Shown here: piece by piece, positions 18,358-26,854 of the stretch
Position numbering within the stretch: the stretch's first letter is position 1
Layout: every line of letters begins with the position of its first letter
Assembly: GCF_000092185.1 (NCBI RefSeq)
Contig: NC_014160.1
Location: 62,001 to 126,000, forward strand
DNA length: 64,000 nucleotides
Origin: Thermosphaera aggregans DSM 11486
GTDB lineage: Archaea > Thermoproteota > Thermoprotei_A > Sulfolobales > Desulfurococcaceae
Direction: 5' to 3'
Notes under the pieces: model-generated
Databases searched by the model: none
What the model was told of the DNA's origin: nothing
Seen by the model: the letters and a program-made list of their open reading frames with translations, nothing else
Made by a program: the position numbers and the translations under genes

Positions 18358-18900
18358 TTACCTCTCCAAACTATGTTTAAAACCATATAAAAGCAAGGCT
18401 AACACAGTCTTCATATCCTTTAATACGTTATCCCTCACCATTGAGTATGCTTCTTCAAGGGTTATTGTGAAAGGCTCAATAATCTCGTACTTCTCCGGTT
18501 TCGCGCCCACGTATCTGAGGTTTTTCGCAACGTAAAAGAACATTTTCTCGGTGCTATACCCCGGGGTAGGGTAGAACTCTCCCATCAGTGTTAACTCGCC
18601 GGGGATATAACCTACCTCCTCTTCCAGCTCCCTCCTGGCAGCCTCCTCGGGGGATTCACCATCATCTACGACTCCGGCAGGGATCTCTATTATATAGTCC
18701 TCTATTGATGGGCGAAATTGTTTTATCAGGATGATTCTCTCATTATCGATGAATGGTAGGATAACTACTGCTTCAGGGAACAGTACAACGTCTCTTCGGA
18801 AAACATCTCCCTCCTTTTTCGCGTAACTTCTCCTGACAACCTGGAATCTCAAACCCTTAAACAGCAACTCCTCGCCGGTTTTAACAGGCTTCAAAACCAT
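18358..18900 (-). CDS. Nudix hydrolase, ADP-ribose pyrophosphatase-like
   Basis: Probably hydrolyses ADP-ribose or a related nucleoside diphosphate sugar to AMP plus a sugar phosphate. The Nudix box is complete: GVVDDGESPEEAARRELEEE followed by VGYIPGEL (about residues 76-102), and GEFYPTPGYSTEKMFFYVA matches the ADP-ribose-type subgroup. Length is 180 residues. The ATG at 18900 (or GTG at 18903) sits close to the expected transcription start from a TATA box at 18929-18938, suggesting a leaderless message. The first of two Nudix genes here (the other at 26390). Confidence 0.9.
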   Translation of the reverse strand: MVLKPVKTGEELLFKGLRFQVVRRSYAKKEGDVFRRDVVLFPEAVVILPFIDNERIILIKQFRPSIEDYIIEIPAGVVDDGESPEEAARRELEEEVGYIPGELTLMGEFYPTPGYSTEKMFFYVAKNLRYVGAKPEKYEIIEPFTITLEEAYSMVRDNVLKDMKTVLALLLYGFKHSLER

Positions 18901-18928
18901 CACGCACTGTTTTATTTACTGCTGAAAG

Positions 18929-18938
18929 AATATATAAG
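18929..18938 (-). promoter_or_regulatory. TATA box between Nudix and endonuclease IV genes
   Basis: AATATATAAG lies between two divergent genes. On the minus strand it is about 26 bases upstream of the predicted start of the Nudix gene. The plus-strand gene probably uses a separate box near 18909-18917, giving a short leader with AGGTGGGA. Confidence 0.45.
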
Positions 18939-18951
18939 CAAAGGTGGGAGA

Positions 18952-19818
18952 GTGCCCCACTACCGCTATGGCCCTGCAGGCAAGCCTATAACGATGAAGT
19001 CTTCAGACCTGTTGAAAGCCCCAACCTTTCTCAGGGAAATGGGTTTGAGCGCCATGGAGTATGAGGCCGTTAGAGGCGTGAATATTAAGGAGGAAAAAGC
19101 CCGGGCTTTCGGCGAGGAAGCCAGGAGCAACAACGTTATACTCAGTCTCCACGCACCATACTTCATTAATCTCGCAGGTAAGAAGTCAACCATCGAAGCC
19201 AGTATCCAGAGGTTGAACGAATCAGTGACCGCGGCGCACTGGATGGGGGCTTACGTGGTGGTTTTCCATCCAGGATACTACAAGGATGCGCCCTCCCGCC
19301 GAGAGGCTGTTAGAAAAGTGATAGAAAGCCTTAAGCAAGTGGTAGAGTATAGGAGTGGGATTGGTGCTCAGGAAGTATGGTTAGGCCCTGAGACGACTGG
19401 GAGGACATCCCAGGTCGGGGAACTTGATGAAACAATACTCATAGCGCAGAGCTTGGATAAGGTTAGACCAGTAGTCGATTTCGCCCACCTATATGCAAGA
19501 CATTCTGGCAGGTTTATCACTAAGATAGACGATGTTTTGAAAGTCATTGAGAAGATAGAGTCGTCGCTCGGGACTGAGGTGTTGAAGCCTCTGCACATAC
19601 ACTTCTCCAAGATCGAGTTCGGTAAGGGCGGAGAGAGGGAGCATCACACGCTTGATGAAGATAAGTATGGTCCGGATTTCAAAATAGTCTGCAAGGGTCT
19701 TTGCGAAACCGGGGTTGACGCAGTAATTATTAGCGAGAGCCCTGTTCTAGAGCAGGATGCTTTAAAAATGAAGGCGCAGTGCTTAGAAGTATGCGGTGAG
19801 AAATGCATTGTTGACTAA
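18952..19818 (+). CDS. nfo: Endonuclease IV-like AP endonuclease (TIM barrel)
   Basis: Likely cuts DNA at abasic sites in base-excision repair. It is 288 residues with the xylose-isomerase-like barrel and metal ligands in the family order: LHAPYF (His, near 64), FHPGYY (His), GPETTG (Glu), VDFAHLYAR (Asp and His), LHIHFS (His) and ISESP (Glu). The start is GTG at 18952 with AAGGTGGGA just upstream. The C terminus has three Cys (QCLEVCGEKC), unusual for the family. It overlaps the downstream phospholipid synthase gene and lies near HerA-NurA. Confidence 0.9.
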   Translation: MPHYRYGPAGKPITMKSSDLLKAPTFLREMGLSAMEYEAVRGVNIKEEKARAFGEEARSNNVILSLHAPYFINLAGKKSTIEASIQRLNESVTAAHWMGAYVVVFHPGYYKDAPSRREAVRKVIESLKQVVEYRSGIGAQEVWLGPETTGRTSQVGELDETILIAQSLDKVRPVVDFAHLYARHSGRFITKIDDVLKVIEKIESSLGTEVLKPLHIHFSKIEFGKGGEREHHTLDEDKYGPDFKIVCKGLCETGVDAVIISESPVLEQDALKMKAQCLEVCGEKCIVD

Positions 19819-20392
19819 TCTCCGGAAAAGGATTGAAGGCTTAACAAGCCTCATTGCCAAACCCTTCTGCAGGCTTGGAGTGCACCCCAATTGGATAACC
19901 CTTTCATCAACAATGGTTTTAATAACAGGCCTGCTCCTGCTTATGGCTAACAAGCCCCTTTGGGTTTTCATCGTAGTAATAATCCTGTCAGGAATCCTGG
20001 ACGCGTTGGATGGCGCCGTCGCCAGGAATTGTGGTAAAACCTCACTGCTCGGTAGCTTCCTTGATTCAACTATTGACAGGGTTAACGACTTCATAATAAT
20101 CGCCTCACTGTTCGCAGTAGGCTTCGACGAGTTTATCGTTCTCGCATTGATGAGCGCCGCATTTCTAACCAGCTATGTGAGAGCTAAGGCAGAGTCGCTG
20201 GGTTTAAGGGTGGAGGGGGTGGGTATTGTTGAGAGAGCTGAGAGAATACTGCTTGTGACGCTAGTTTTAATCACTAGTTCTTGGGACAGGTTCACCGCTA
20301 GCATTATCCTCTACGCGTTGCTCGCTCTCTCCGCCCTTACCGTGGTTCAGAGAATATTCTATGTTGCGAAATCCCTGAGTAGGAGGCTCTAG
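19808..20392 (+). CDS. CDP-alcohol phosphatidyltransferase, likely archaetidylinositol phosphate synthase
   Basis: A membrane enzyme that joins a CDP-activated archaeal lipid to an alcohol phosphate. The catalytic signature D-x2-DG-x2-AR-...-G-x3-D-x3-D is complete in LDALDGAVAR and GSFLDSTIDR (about residues 60-88), and there are five to six membrane helices. Archaeal members of this length (194 residues) are mostly inositol-phosphate synthases; exact substrate is inferred. I place the start at TTG 19808, seven bases after GGTGAG; GTG at 19796 is an alternative. Its 3' end overlaps the convergent HerA gene by 126 bases. Confidence 0.88.
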   Translation: MLTNLRKRIEGLTSLIAKPFCRLGVHPNWITLSSTMVLITGLLLLMANKPLWVFIVVIILSGILDALDGAVARNCGKTSLLGSFLDSTIDRVNDFIIIASLFAVGFDEFIVLALMSAAFLTSYVRAKAESLGLRVEGVGIVERAERILLVTLVLITSSWDRFTASIILYALLALSALTVVQRIFYVAKSLSRRL

Positions 20393-22414
20393 TGCTGAGA
20401 GGTCATAGTGCCCGGCCAGCGGTAGAGTTGTTTTAAATGTAACATAGCCGAGCCTCAGCACATGGCTTTTCAAAACCGCTACTCTATCACTCATTCTCAC
20501 CACGATTTCACGGTACTCTTGAGGGAGGTCTAGGAGGCCTATGTGACTTTTATCCGTTCTTAAAATAATTTTCGTGTTAGCTAATTGAAGAATAATGTCG
20601 TGAACATCCCTTGGGCTGTGAGTGCTGAAGACTATGCCTAACTTCCTGGATCTTCCAAGCCGGGCGATCCTGTCAATCATTGATGAAACGTGCTCAACAT
20701 AATCCTCTACCCCTGACTTGCTGGGGAAGAAGCGGTGGGCCTCATCCATGATTATTATGACGGGTTTAGACTCCATTTTCCCTCTGGCCTGTTGTAGCTT
20801 CCATTCGAAAATCTTGTTAAGGATTCTGAACGCTATTATGCTTAGGATTTTCTCAGGATCAGCAATTGAGTGTTGAAGAGGATATTCGAGGTCGACGATA
20901 ATGGGATATCCGTTAAACCATTCAAAATGCTTATCCAGGATCAATTCCAGCGGCGGCTCCTGCAAATATTTCTCCCCGCTCTGCGTGCTGATCGCGATGT
21001 CGAAGAACCCTGTGTCAATAATTGAGCCCACCTGCCTTAGAATGTTTTCGAGAGTGCTCTTGTGTATGGCTATCTCCCTCACAAGCTCTATCAAGTGTTC
21101 CCTATTAGGGTCTAGGATGACTCCTCTAGGAGCTTTCTCCCTCTCCATTAGCCTAGCCCGGGCGTCTCTCAGGGCGTCATATATGTCGTATACTGTTTCA
21201 ATTTTCAACCCGATCTCGTACATGTATCGCAGGAGCCTTGTTAACGAATCCTTGGCCTGCCTGGTGAAGTAAGGATTGAGCGAGATGAACTCTCTCGGGG
21301 TGAAATCCGTGAACCTGAAAGCGTAGGGGACAATGATGTATTCTGCCTCCTCCTTTCTACCCTTGTAGTCGATAATGGCTGAGAGTTTGACATATCTTAG
21401 AGGGAACTTGACGCCAGGTTGCTCGACAACGTCAACGTCTCCGACTTCGTAGCGGAAGCCGAATCGGTTAGAAATAGGCTCTACTATGTCTGTAAAGTAT
21501 TCGAGGGCTATGTTCCTAAGTACTTTAGCCCATGTCGATCCATCCTCAACGTGTTTGTTGACAACATATTTTGTTACGGGCAAGAATACTAAGATTCCGC
21601 GGGGATGTTTGACTTTGCCGACCAATCTTTCTAGTAATTTCTTCTCCCCATTGACAAGGTTTTCATCTACAGTCCATGGAGGCTCCAAGTTCAGCGTCAA
21701 GTAATCACGATTAGGGTCGATTATAACTATTGAAGCGTCCTCAGGAGTGTTGAATTTTGAGGAGAGGGATGAAACCATGTTTTTAATCAAGGTGGTTTTA
21801 CCGCTTCCTGTTGTGCCCACCACTAGTAAGTGTTGATAGAAGGCCTTCAACGGGAGATAAAGCTCTGCGTTGCCTTCGAACAAAACCTTGTCCCCGACCG
21901 TGACATAGCCTAGGAAGACTCCTTTCGTCGGCAGCCCGAGTATTTTCTGTATAGCCCGAGTATCCTCTAGCTTTATCACGGGGCTTTGCGGCTCAATCAC
22001 GTAGTCGGCTGAAATAACGGTGTCGGTGAAAACATCGTAAGATAGCAATGGTTTAGCCTTAATCCTGGTCTTAGTGAGCAGTCCCGTGACTTCCGTTGTC
22101 GGAATAGCGACAAACATTTCCGGCATGTCAAGTTCCGCGAGAACGTCACGTCTTTCCACTGCGGCTATTTTAAGGCTTACTAGCTGAAGGGTTTTCAAAT
22201 CGACAACGGCTAGGTAGCCGCCTGCTGAAGCAATATCCATGAATTCGTTAAAGTATATCACAGGGTCTACTTCGAAATATACAAAACCCCCTTCTTCATC
22301 AATCCGGGAGGGGCTAGTCCTGGAGACAAAACCGATTATCCTCCCATATCTCTTAGCGATTTCAACAGCGGTTGTCAGCTTCTTTTCAAGGGATTTCACA
22401 AAATCCGTGTTCAA
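20267..22414 (-). CDS. HerA-family DNA translocase/helicase
   Basis: A hexameric FtsK/HerA-type ATPase predicted to pump DNA for end resection with its NurA nuclease partner, encoded just upstream. It is 715 residues, longer than typical HerA (about 500-600). The N-terminal 150 residues fit a HAS-barrel; Walker A GTTGSGKTT is at 200-208 and Walker B VIIIMDEAHRFFP near 550, with the IARLGRSRKLG sensor/arginine region after it. The last 40 residues, past LSALEPPT, are low in hydrophobics and are read antisense to the lipid synthase gene. Start TTG at 22414 follows GGTGCTCGA. Confidence 0.88.
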   Translation of the reverse strand: MNTDFVKSLEKKLTTAVEIAKRYGRIIGFVSRTSPSRIDEEGGFVYFEVDPVIYFNEFMDIASAGGYLAVVDLKTLQLVSLKIAAVERRDVLAELDMPEMFVAIPTTEVTGLLTKTRIKAKPLLSYDVFTDTVISADYVIEPQSPVIKLEDTRAIQKILGLPTKGVFLGYVTVGDKVLFEGNAELYLPLKAFYQHLLVVGTTGSGKTTLIKNMVSSLSSKFNTPEDASIVIIDPNRDYLTLNLEPPWTVDENLVNGEKKLLERLVGKVKHPRGILVFLPVTKYVVNKHVEDGSTWAKVLRNIALEYFTDIVEPISNRFGFRYEVGDVDVVEQPGVKFPLRYVKLSAIIDYKGRKEEAEYIIVPYAFRFTDFTPREFISLNPYFTRQAKDSLTRLLRYMYEIGLKIETVYDIYDALRDARARLMEREKAPRGVILDPNREHLIELVREIAIHKSTLENILRQVGSIIDTGFFDIAISTQSGEKYLQEPPLELILDKHFEWFNGYPIIVDLEYPLQHSIADPEKILSIIAFRILNKIFEWKLQQARGKMESKPVIIIMDEAHRFFPSKSGVEDYVEHVSSMIDRIARLGRSRKLGIVFSTHSPRDVHDIILQLANTKIILRTDKSHIGLLDLPQEYREIVVRMSDRVAVLKSHVLRLGYVTFKTTLPLAGHYDLSALEPPTQGFRNIEYSLNHGKGGESEQRVEDNASGEPVPRTSD

Positions 22415-22449
22415 AATCGAGCACCATGATTACTGAATGATCGCGGTTG

Positions 22450-23634
22450 TTAAATAGTTAAGTATTGGTGGAAACCCGATTTATCGAGACCCATAGAGAA
22501 GACCAGATATTCCGTGAGAATGCTTGAAATCCTTCTCGCCCTACGATCAGCAATGATGATGGAAACGGGCAGTAGGGAGCCTATGTTTAAGCTATCGTAA
22601 GCAACTGGTTTCAAAACAGTCTCGTCAACCAAGTCGCCGAGGACTTCAACCCTGTAGTGAGTATAAAGGGTTAGGGAGGTCCTAGAGGAGTATAGTCGCC
22701 TTGGGATTCCAACATACCATGCAATACGATCAACCCTTGACGAACTCGAGAGAGTTGTCCGGATTCTTAAAGGCCCTAAAAAATAGGGTCGGAGGCCTTC
22801 TCCTGCCGCAACGCTCCTCGATAATACTGACAAGTATGCCTCATCATTAATGTCTGAAACACCCAGTCCCAAGGGGTCGCACATGCTTAAATAATAGCTT
22901 CTATACAGCCTCTTCACAATGCCTATCGCTAACGTGTTCCTATTGCGGAGGCTTCTCCATAGTGCATGCCTGTCCTCATTTATCGCTTCCAAGCTACTCT
23001 TGTAAACATCAAATCTTGCTGAGTAAGGCGTTGAAACCTCTATTGTCGATGGATAAAGTAATGGGCCGTCGACGAGGAGGATAGAGTCTTCAAGCAAACC
23101 GTCCTCGAGGCTTTTTGAAACCAGGTATGACTCAGTTAAAAGTCTGGTTTCCTCGAGCAAAACATACTTGTTATACTCATGATCATATCTGATCCCAACG
23201 GGATTCTCAGTATATAGGAAACTCTTCAATCTATCATCGAACTCAAACCCTATGGGGGCTTGAAAGTTAGGAATAACGGTTAAAAACCTGCAGGCTTCCA
23301 TGGCGGCTCCCGTGATGAAACTTATCGGTGGACAGTCCAAGGCTTTACCGGTAAACCTGCTCAATAAGCTTCCCGTGGTGACCGATATGAACACGTAGGG
23401 GGTTTCAACCACTCTAGAGCTACTGTCAACGGCGTAGATGTTGAAGTAAAGGCTTTCTTTGACAAGCGAGTTATCGAAGTATTTAAGAGCCTTCCCATGC
23501 TCTGCGAGGAGTTCCACGTCACTGCTTTTCTCAACGGCTTCGGCAAGCCTCCTGGAATCCTCATCGTTTAAAGGCTTCCACTGTGCTGAAGCATAACTCC
23601 TAATCTTTTCGACTAGGTCTTCTAATATAGTCAA
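22450..23634 (-). CDS. nurA: NurA-family 5'-3' nuclease
   Basis: The nuclease partner of HerA; in archaea the pair works with Mre11-Rad50 in double-strand break resection. It is 394 residues. NurA motifs are present: IYAVDSSSRVVETPYVFI near residue 67 (first catalytic Asp) and ILLVDGPLLYP near 185 (second Asp), with SIIIADRRAR near the C terminus. The start is TTG at 23634. It lies 35 bases before herA and is divergent from the DHH gene. No mre11 or rad50 gene lies in the window. Confidence 0.85.
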   Translation of the reverse strand: MTILEDLVEKIRSYASAQWKPLNDEDSRRLAEAVEKSSDVELLAEHGKALKYFDNSLVKESLYFNIYAVDSSSRVVETPYVFISVTTGSLLSRFTGKALDCPPISFITGAAMEACRFLTVIPNFQAPIGFEFDDRLKSFLYTENPVGIRYDHEYNKYVLLEETRLLTESYLVSKSLEDGLLEDSILLVDGPLLYPSTIEVSTPYSARFDVYKSSLEAINEDRHALWRSLRNRNTLAIGIVKRLYRSYYLSMCDPLGLGVSDINDEAYLSVLSRSVAAGEGLRPYFLGPLRIRTTLSSSSRVDRIAWYVGIPRRLYSSRTSLTLYTHYRVEVLGDLVDETVLKPVAYDSLNIGSLLPVSIIIADRRARRISSILTEYLVFSMGLDKSGFHQYLTI

Positions 23635-23710
23635 GGTTCATCATAAAGAACACATATAAAAATTATGTTTTAAGTGTATGGAATACTAGGAGTGCTTACA
23701 GGTGGTTTGA

Positions 23711-24727
23711 TTGAGCAAGGTTTGCAGGATATTGGCAGCAGGGGATTGGGATGCTGATGGAATAGTTGCAACCGCTCTTATAACTTATTCGCAAGAGAAG
23801 CTGGGTAAGTATCCTTTAGAGTGTCAGGCTGTTGTTGACAAGACCCCGGTTGACCCAGATAGGGTAAAATACCTCTTGTCAAATCTACCCGGGAACTATG
23901 ACCTAGTGGTTTTTCTCGATCTACCGTTCAACGATACTATTAGGAATATTTGCATAATGTTGAGGGAGCACTTTGGGGTCAAGAAAATCATGTATGTAGA
24001 CCACCACATCACTAGTGTTCAAAGAATCAAGGAGATAGAGGCTATCGCGGACACCGTGCTAGTGGATTATAGGAGCCCTACATCAACCCTGGTTTACAAG
24101 GAGTTGGTGAGCAAGGGGGTATCAATTCATCAGCGTTTGAAAAGCTTCGTGGAAGTTGTCGAGTACATGGATACGGGTAAAAGAGTGCCAAGCAACTACA
24201 TAAAGCTTTTCGAGTTGACAAAGATGTTTTCGAAAGCTTTAACCGTTGAGAGAGATGAGAAGCTCTGGGTCAAGATTATAGATTGGCTCGCATCCCCAGC
24301 GCCGCTCCCAATGCCGCTTGACGAGAAGCTCTGGGAGAAAGTTAAGACTAGTATTGAGCAAAGAGATAAGGAGATTAGCGATAAAGCTGTTGAACTAGCT
24401 GTCACAGCAGTGAAAATCGGCGATTTAAGGTTTGTAGACGCGAGGAATGCTTGGAAGAAGAGAGGTGTCACAGCTCTAGCATCAAGGGTTTCATCCATCC
24501 TTAAATCACCAGTGGCCCTGCTTGCTAACACCAACAGAGATTACTCCCTACTGGTCTTGAAGGCATCGAATGGTAGGGCGTACAGGATTGCGAAGTTCCT
24601 CGTCGGGGAGGGCGTGGCGCTAGATATCGCGGGCCACCCCAACTTGGCAATAGTCCGTGTTCCTAAAAACATCAATAAGGATGAGTTGATACAGTACTTG
24701 TACAAAGGGGTTTACTACGCCTCATAG
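23711..24727 (+). CDS. DHH-family phosphoesterase, divergent
   Basis: A 338-residue member of the DHH superfamily: AAGDWDADGIVATA (motif I, residues about 9-22), LVVFLDLPF (motif II) and YVDHHIT (motif III) keep the metal-binding Asp/His set. The C-terminal substrate domain is atypical: where DHHA1 has GGGH it shows DIAGHPNLAIVRV. An insert with MDTGKRVPSN precedes it. Candidate substrates are short nucleic-acid ends or nucleotides. The start is TTG at 23711 after GGTGGT. Its stop overlaps the next gene by one base (TAGTG), the first link of a tight five-gene run opposite NurA-HerA. Confidence 0.85.
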   Translation: MSKVCRILAAGDWDADGIVATALITYSQEKLGKYPLECQAVVDKTPVDPDRVKYLLSNLPGNYDLVVFLDLPFNDTIRNICIMLREHFGVKKIMYVDHHITSVQRIKEIEAIADTVLVDYRSPTSTLVYKELVSKGVSIHQRLKSFVEVVEYMDTGKRVPSNYIKLFELTKMFSKALTVERDEKLWVKIIDWLASPAPLPMPLDEKLWEKVKTSIEQRDKEISDKAVELAVTAVKIGDLRFVDARNAWKKRGVTALASRVSSILKSPVALLANTNRDYSLLVLKASNGRAYRIAKFLVGEGVALDIAGHPNLAIVRVPKNINKDELIQYLYKGVYYAS

Positions 24728-25824
24728 TGTGGGAAAGGGTATTTCATCAACCAGGTTTTTCGAATATTTCTCAGCCGTCTGGGTGGGTTATCCTGGCGAG
24801 AATTATTGTTGAGAAGCAGTCGATGACTAAGCATGTGCCGTTAGAGAAGCATCCGGAGAACCCTGGACGCATCAAGGTTCTAGTAGACAGACTAGACAAG
24901 CAAGGTTTTAGAGTGGAATATGTTTCACGAAACGTGGACGTTCAAGAAGCCCAGAAAATTGCTTCTCGAATTCATGCGAGAGGTTATATTCAATACCTGG
25001 AGAAACTTTCAAGATACAACTACTCAATAGTCGATGAAGACACGTATTTAACAATAGACTCAATGGAGCTGGCTTACACGACTTTTCAAACAAGCTATGA
25101 GCTAGCGTTAAGCCTAAATGAACCAGTCTTCTATGTTTCAAGGCCCCCGGGACACCACGCTGGGAGGGGTGGAAAAGCGATGAGGGCTCCTTCGCAGGGC
25201 TTCTGCCTACTCAACAATGCTGGCGCAACTGTTCTCGGCTTCAAGGATAGAGGGCTCACTAGGATTGCTATAATAGATTTCGACGTCCACCATGGTAACG
25301 GGACGATGGAGATTTTCTATGATGAAAAAATCCTCCAGGTAGATCTGCACCAACACCCTGACACGCTGTATCCTTACACAGGCTACCCCTTCGAAATAGG
25401 TGAAGGGGAGGGGTATGGGTTTAAGGCAAACCTGGTTTTCAACCCTTTCACAGGCGATGACGTATACTTGAGGGTTTTAAGCATGGTTCAGGAGCTACTC
25501 GAAGGGTTTAATCCCGAGGCCCTCGTCGTTTCCGCCGGCTTCGACGGATTCCTCAACGATGGATTATCCGATCTAAGACTGACAGAAGCTTCGTATGAGG
25601 CCTTGGGGAGGCTTATAAGGGGGCTCGAGGCCCCCACACTTATAATTCTTGAGGGAGGCTACAGCGTGGGTTTAACAAGAGGGGTTGAGTCGTTTCTCAA
25701 TGGTTTAACCGGGCGCGAGGTCAACTACGCGGCTTCCAAAACCCTTAGGGCAACGGAGGTTGAAGAAATCGTGAGAATTAATGAGAAAACTATTTTAAAA
25801 ATTAGGAAAAAAGCAATTGGGTAA
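24727..25824 (+). CDS. Histone deacetylase-like amidohydrolase
   Basis: A zinc-dependent deacetylase of the class II HDAC/acetylpolyamine amidohydrolase superfamily, 365 residues. Active-site segments are intact: RPPGHHAGR (general bases), IDFDVHHGNGT (zinc Asp/His), SAGFDGFLND (zinc Asp) and ILEGGYS. Crenarchaea mostly lack histones, so acetylated chromatin proteins such as Alba, or polyamines, are more likely substrates. The GTG at 24727 is used because it alone covers the first strand (LARIIVEKQ); the first 20 residues may not be homologous. It is coupled to the DHH gene before it. Confidence 0.88.
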   Translation: MWERVFHQPGFSNISQPSGWVILARIIVEKQSMTKHVPLEKHPENPGRIKVLVDRLDKQGFRVEYVSRNVDVQEAQKIASRIHARGYIQYLEKLSRYNYSIVDEDTYLTIDSMELAYTTFQTSYELALSLNEPVFYVSRPPGHHAGRGGKAMRAPSQGFCLLNNAGATVLGFKDRGLTRIAIIDFDVHHGNGTMEIFYDEKILQVDLHQHPDTLYPYTGYPFEIGEGEGYGFKANLVFNPFTGDDVYLRVLSMVQELLEGFNPEALVVSAGFDGFLNDGLSDLRLTEASYEALGRLIRGLEAPTLIILEGGYSVGLTRGVESFLNGLTGREVNYAASKTLRATEVEEIVRINEKTILKIRKKAIG

Positions 25825-25835
25825 GGGAGGTTGGA

Positions 25836-26393
25836 TTGGAGAGGGAGGTAAAGTTTAAAGTAACCATGGATCCTTCTTCCTTGGAAGAGGAGCTTTTCCA
25901 AGACGGATTTGAGAGAATTGCAACTTGTCTAGAGGAAGACATATATTTTGACACACCTGGAAAGTTTTTATCAACCACTGATCAAGCCTTAAGGCTCAGG
26001 AGGAGAAAGTGTGATGGAATGGTTAGCGTTAGGCTGGCTTACAAGGGACCCCGTCTTACAGGCGTAGGGGATGTGGTGAAGGCTCGTGAGGAGATCGAGC
26101 TAGAGGTTAAGCCCGAGGAGCATGCTCAAGCCGTGAACCTCTTACGGAGGCTCGGGTATATCGATAATTGGAGGCTGTTTAAGAAGAGGGTATTGTTCGT
26201 CAAGAAAGGGTTGGAGATCTCGATAGACTACTTCGAGCCGCTGGGGGTTTACCTCGAGATTGAGGTTAAGAATGAGGAAGCGATGGTGGAGTTTAAAAGA
26301 CTTGTAGAGAAATACTCTAAAATCTTCCCCGTGATAGGGGAGACGTATCTTGAAATGTACGTAAAACACTTTGAAGGGAAAGGAAGGGTATGA
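25836..26393 (+). CDS. CYTH-domain protein (class IV cyclase/thiamine-triphosphatase fold)
   Basis: A 185-residue triphosphate-tunnel protein. The N-terminal EREVKF gives the E-x-E-x-K metal/phosphate motif at residues 2-6; TDQALRLRRR supplies the basic tunnel residues, and GVYLEIEVK the later acidic strand. Such proteins hydrolyse or cyclise nucleoside or inorganic triphosphates. Which one cannot be told. The TTG start at 25836 follows GGGAGG. It sits 11 bases after the deacetylase gene and overlaps the following Nudix gene by four bases (ATGA). Confidence 0.87.
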   Translation: MEREVKFKVTMDPSSLEEELFQDGFERIATCLEEDIYFDTPGKFLSTTDQALRLRRRKCDGMVSVRLAYKGPRLTGVGDVVKAREEIELEVKPEEHAQAVNLLRRLGYIDNWRLFKKRVLFVKKGLEISIDYFEPLGVYLEIEVKNEEAMVEFKRLVEKYSKIFPVIGETYLEMYVKHFEGKGRV

Positions 26394-26854
26394 GTTTGCT
26401 AATTCCATCGGTTGGTGGGATACTGGTTGAGGGGAAAAGTGTTTTACTTGTCAAGAGGAAGAATCCGCCCTGTAGAGGTTTCTGGAGTATTCCGGGTGGT
26501 AGGCAGAAGCCTGGTGAGACGGCTTTTCAGGCTATTGTAAGAGAGATGTTGGAGGAAACAGGGGTCTTGGTTGAGCCCATTGGGGTTTTTGGAGTAATCG
26601 AGTTAATCCCTAAGGAATCGGGTAAAGCCCATTACGTCATCGTTGAATTCGTTCTTCGCAGGGTTTCAGGGTCATTAAGAGCTGGTTCAGACGCCGAGGA
26701 TGCCCGGTTCTTCTCGATGGACCAGTTGCCCGAGAATACTGGGCTGGCTACTCGTGAAATAGTTAGTGAATTATTAAAATCTGGTGGTGGCTTCTTAAAT
26801 AACTGTTGCAGGTATAGGGTGTTTGAAATTGAGCATTTATGTGAAGCCGATTGA
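26390..26854 (+). CDS. Nudix hydrolase
   Basis: A 154-residue Nudix protein likely to cleave a nucleoside diphosphate linked to another group. The box reads GGRQKPGETAFQAIVREMLE then ETGV (about 34-57), and RGFWSIPGGR precedes it in the style of the MutT/ADP-ribose group. The C terminus after residue 130 (GGGFLNNCCRYRVF) is Cys-bearing and overlaps the next gene by 32 bases. The ATG overlaps the CYTH stop. Substrate not determinable; the combination with CYTH next door hints at nucleotide clean-up. Confidence 0.9.
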   Translation: MSLLIPSVGGILVEGKSVLLVKRKNPPCRGFWSIPGGRQKPGETAFQAIVREMLEETGVLVEPIGVFGVIELIPKESGKAHYVIVEFVLRRVSGSLRAGSDAEDARFFSMDQLPENTGLATREIVSELLKSGGGFLNNCCRYRVFEIEHLCEAD

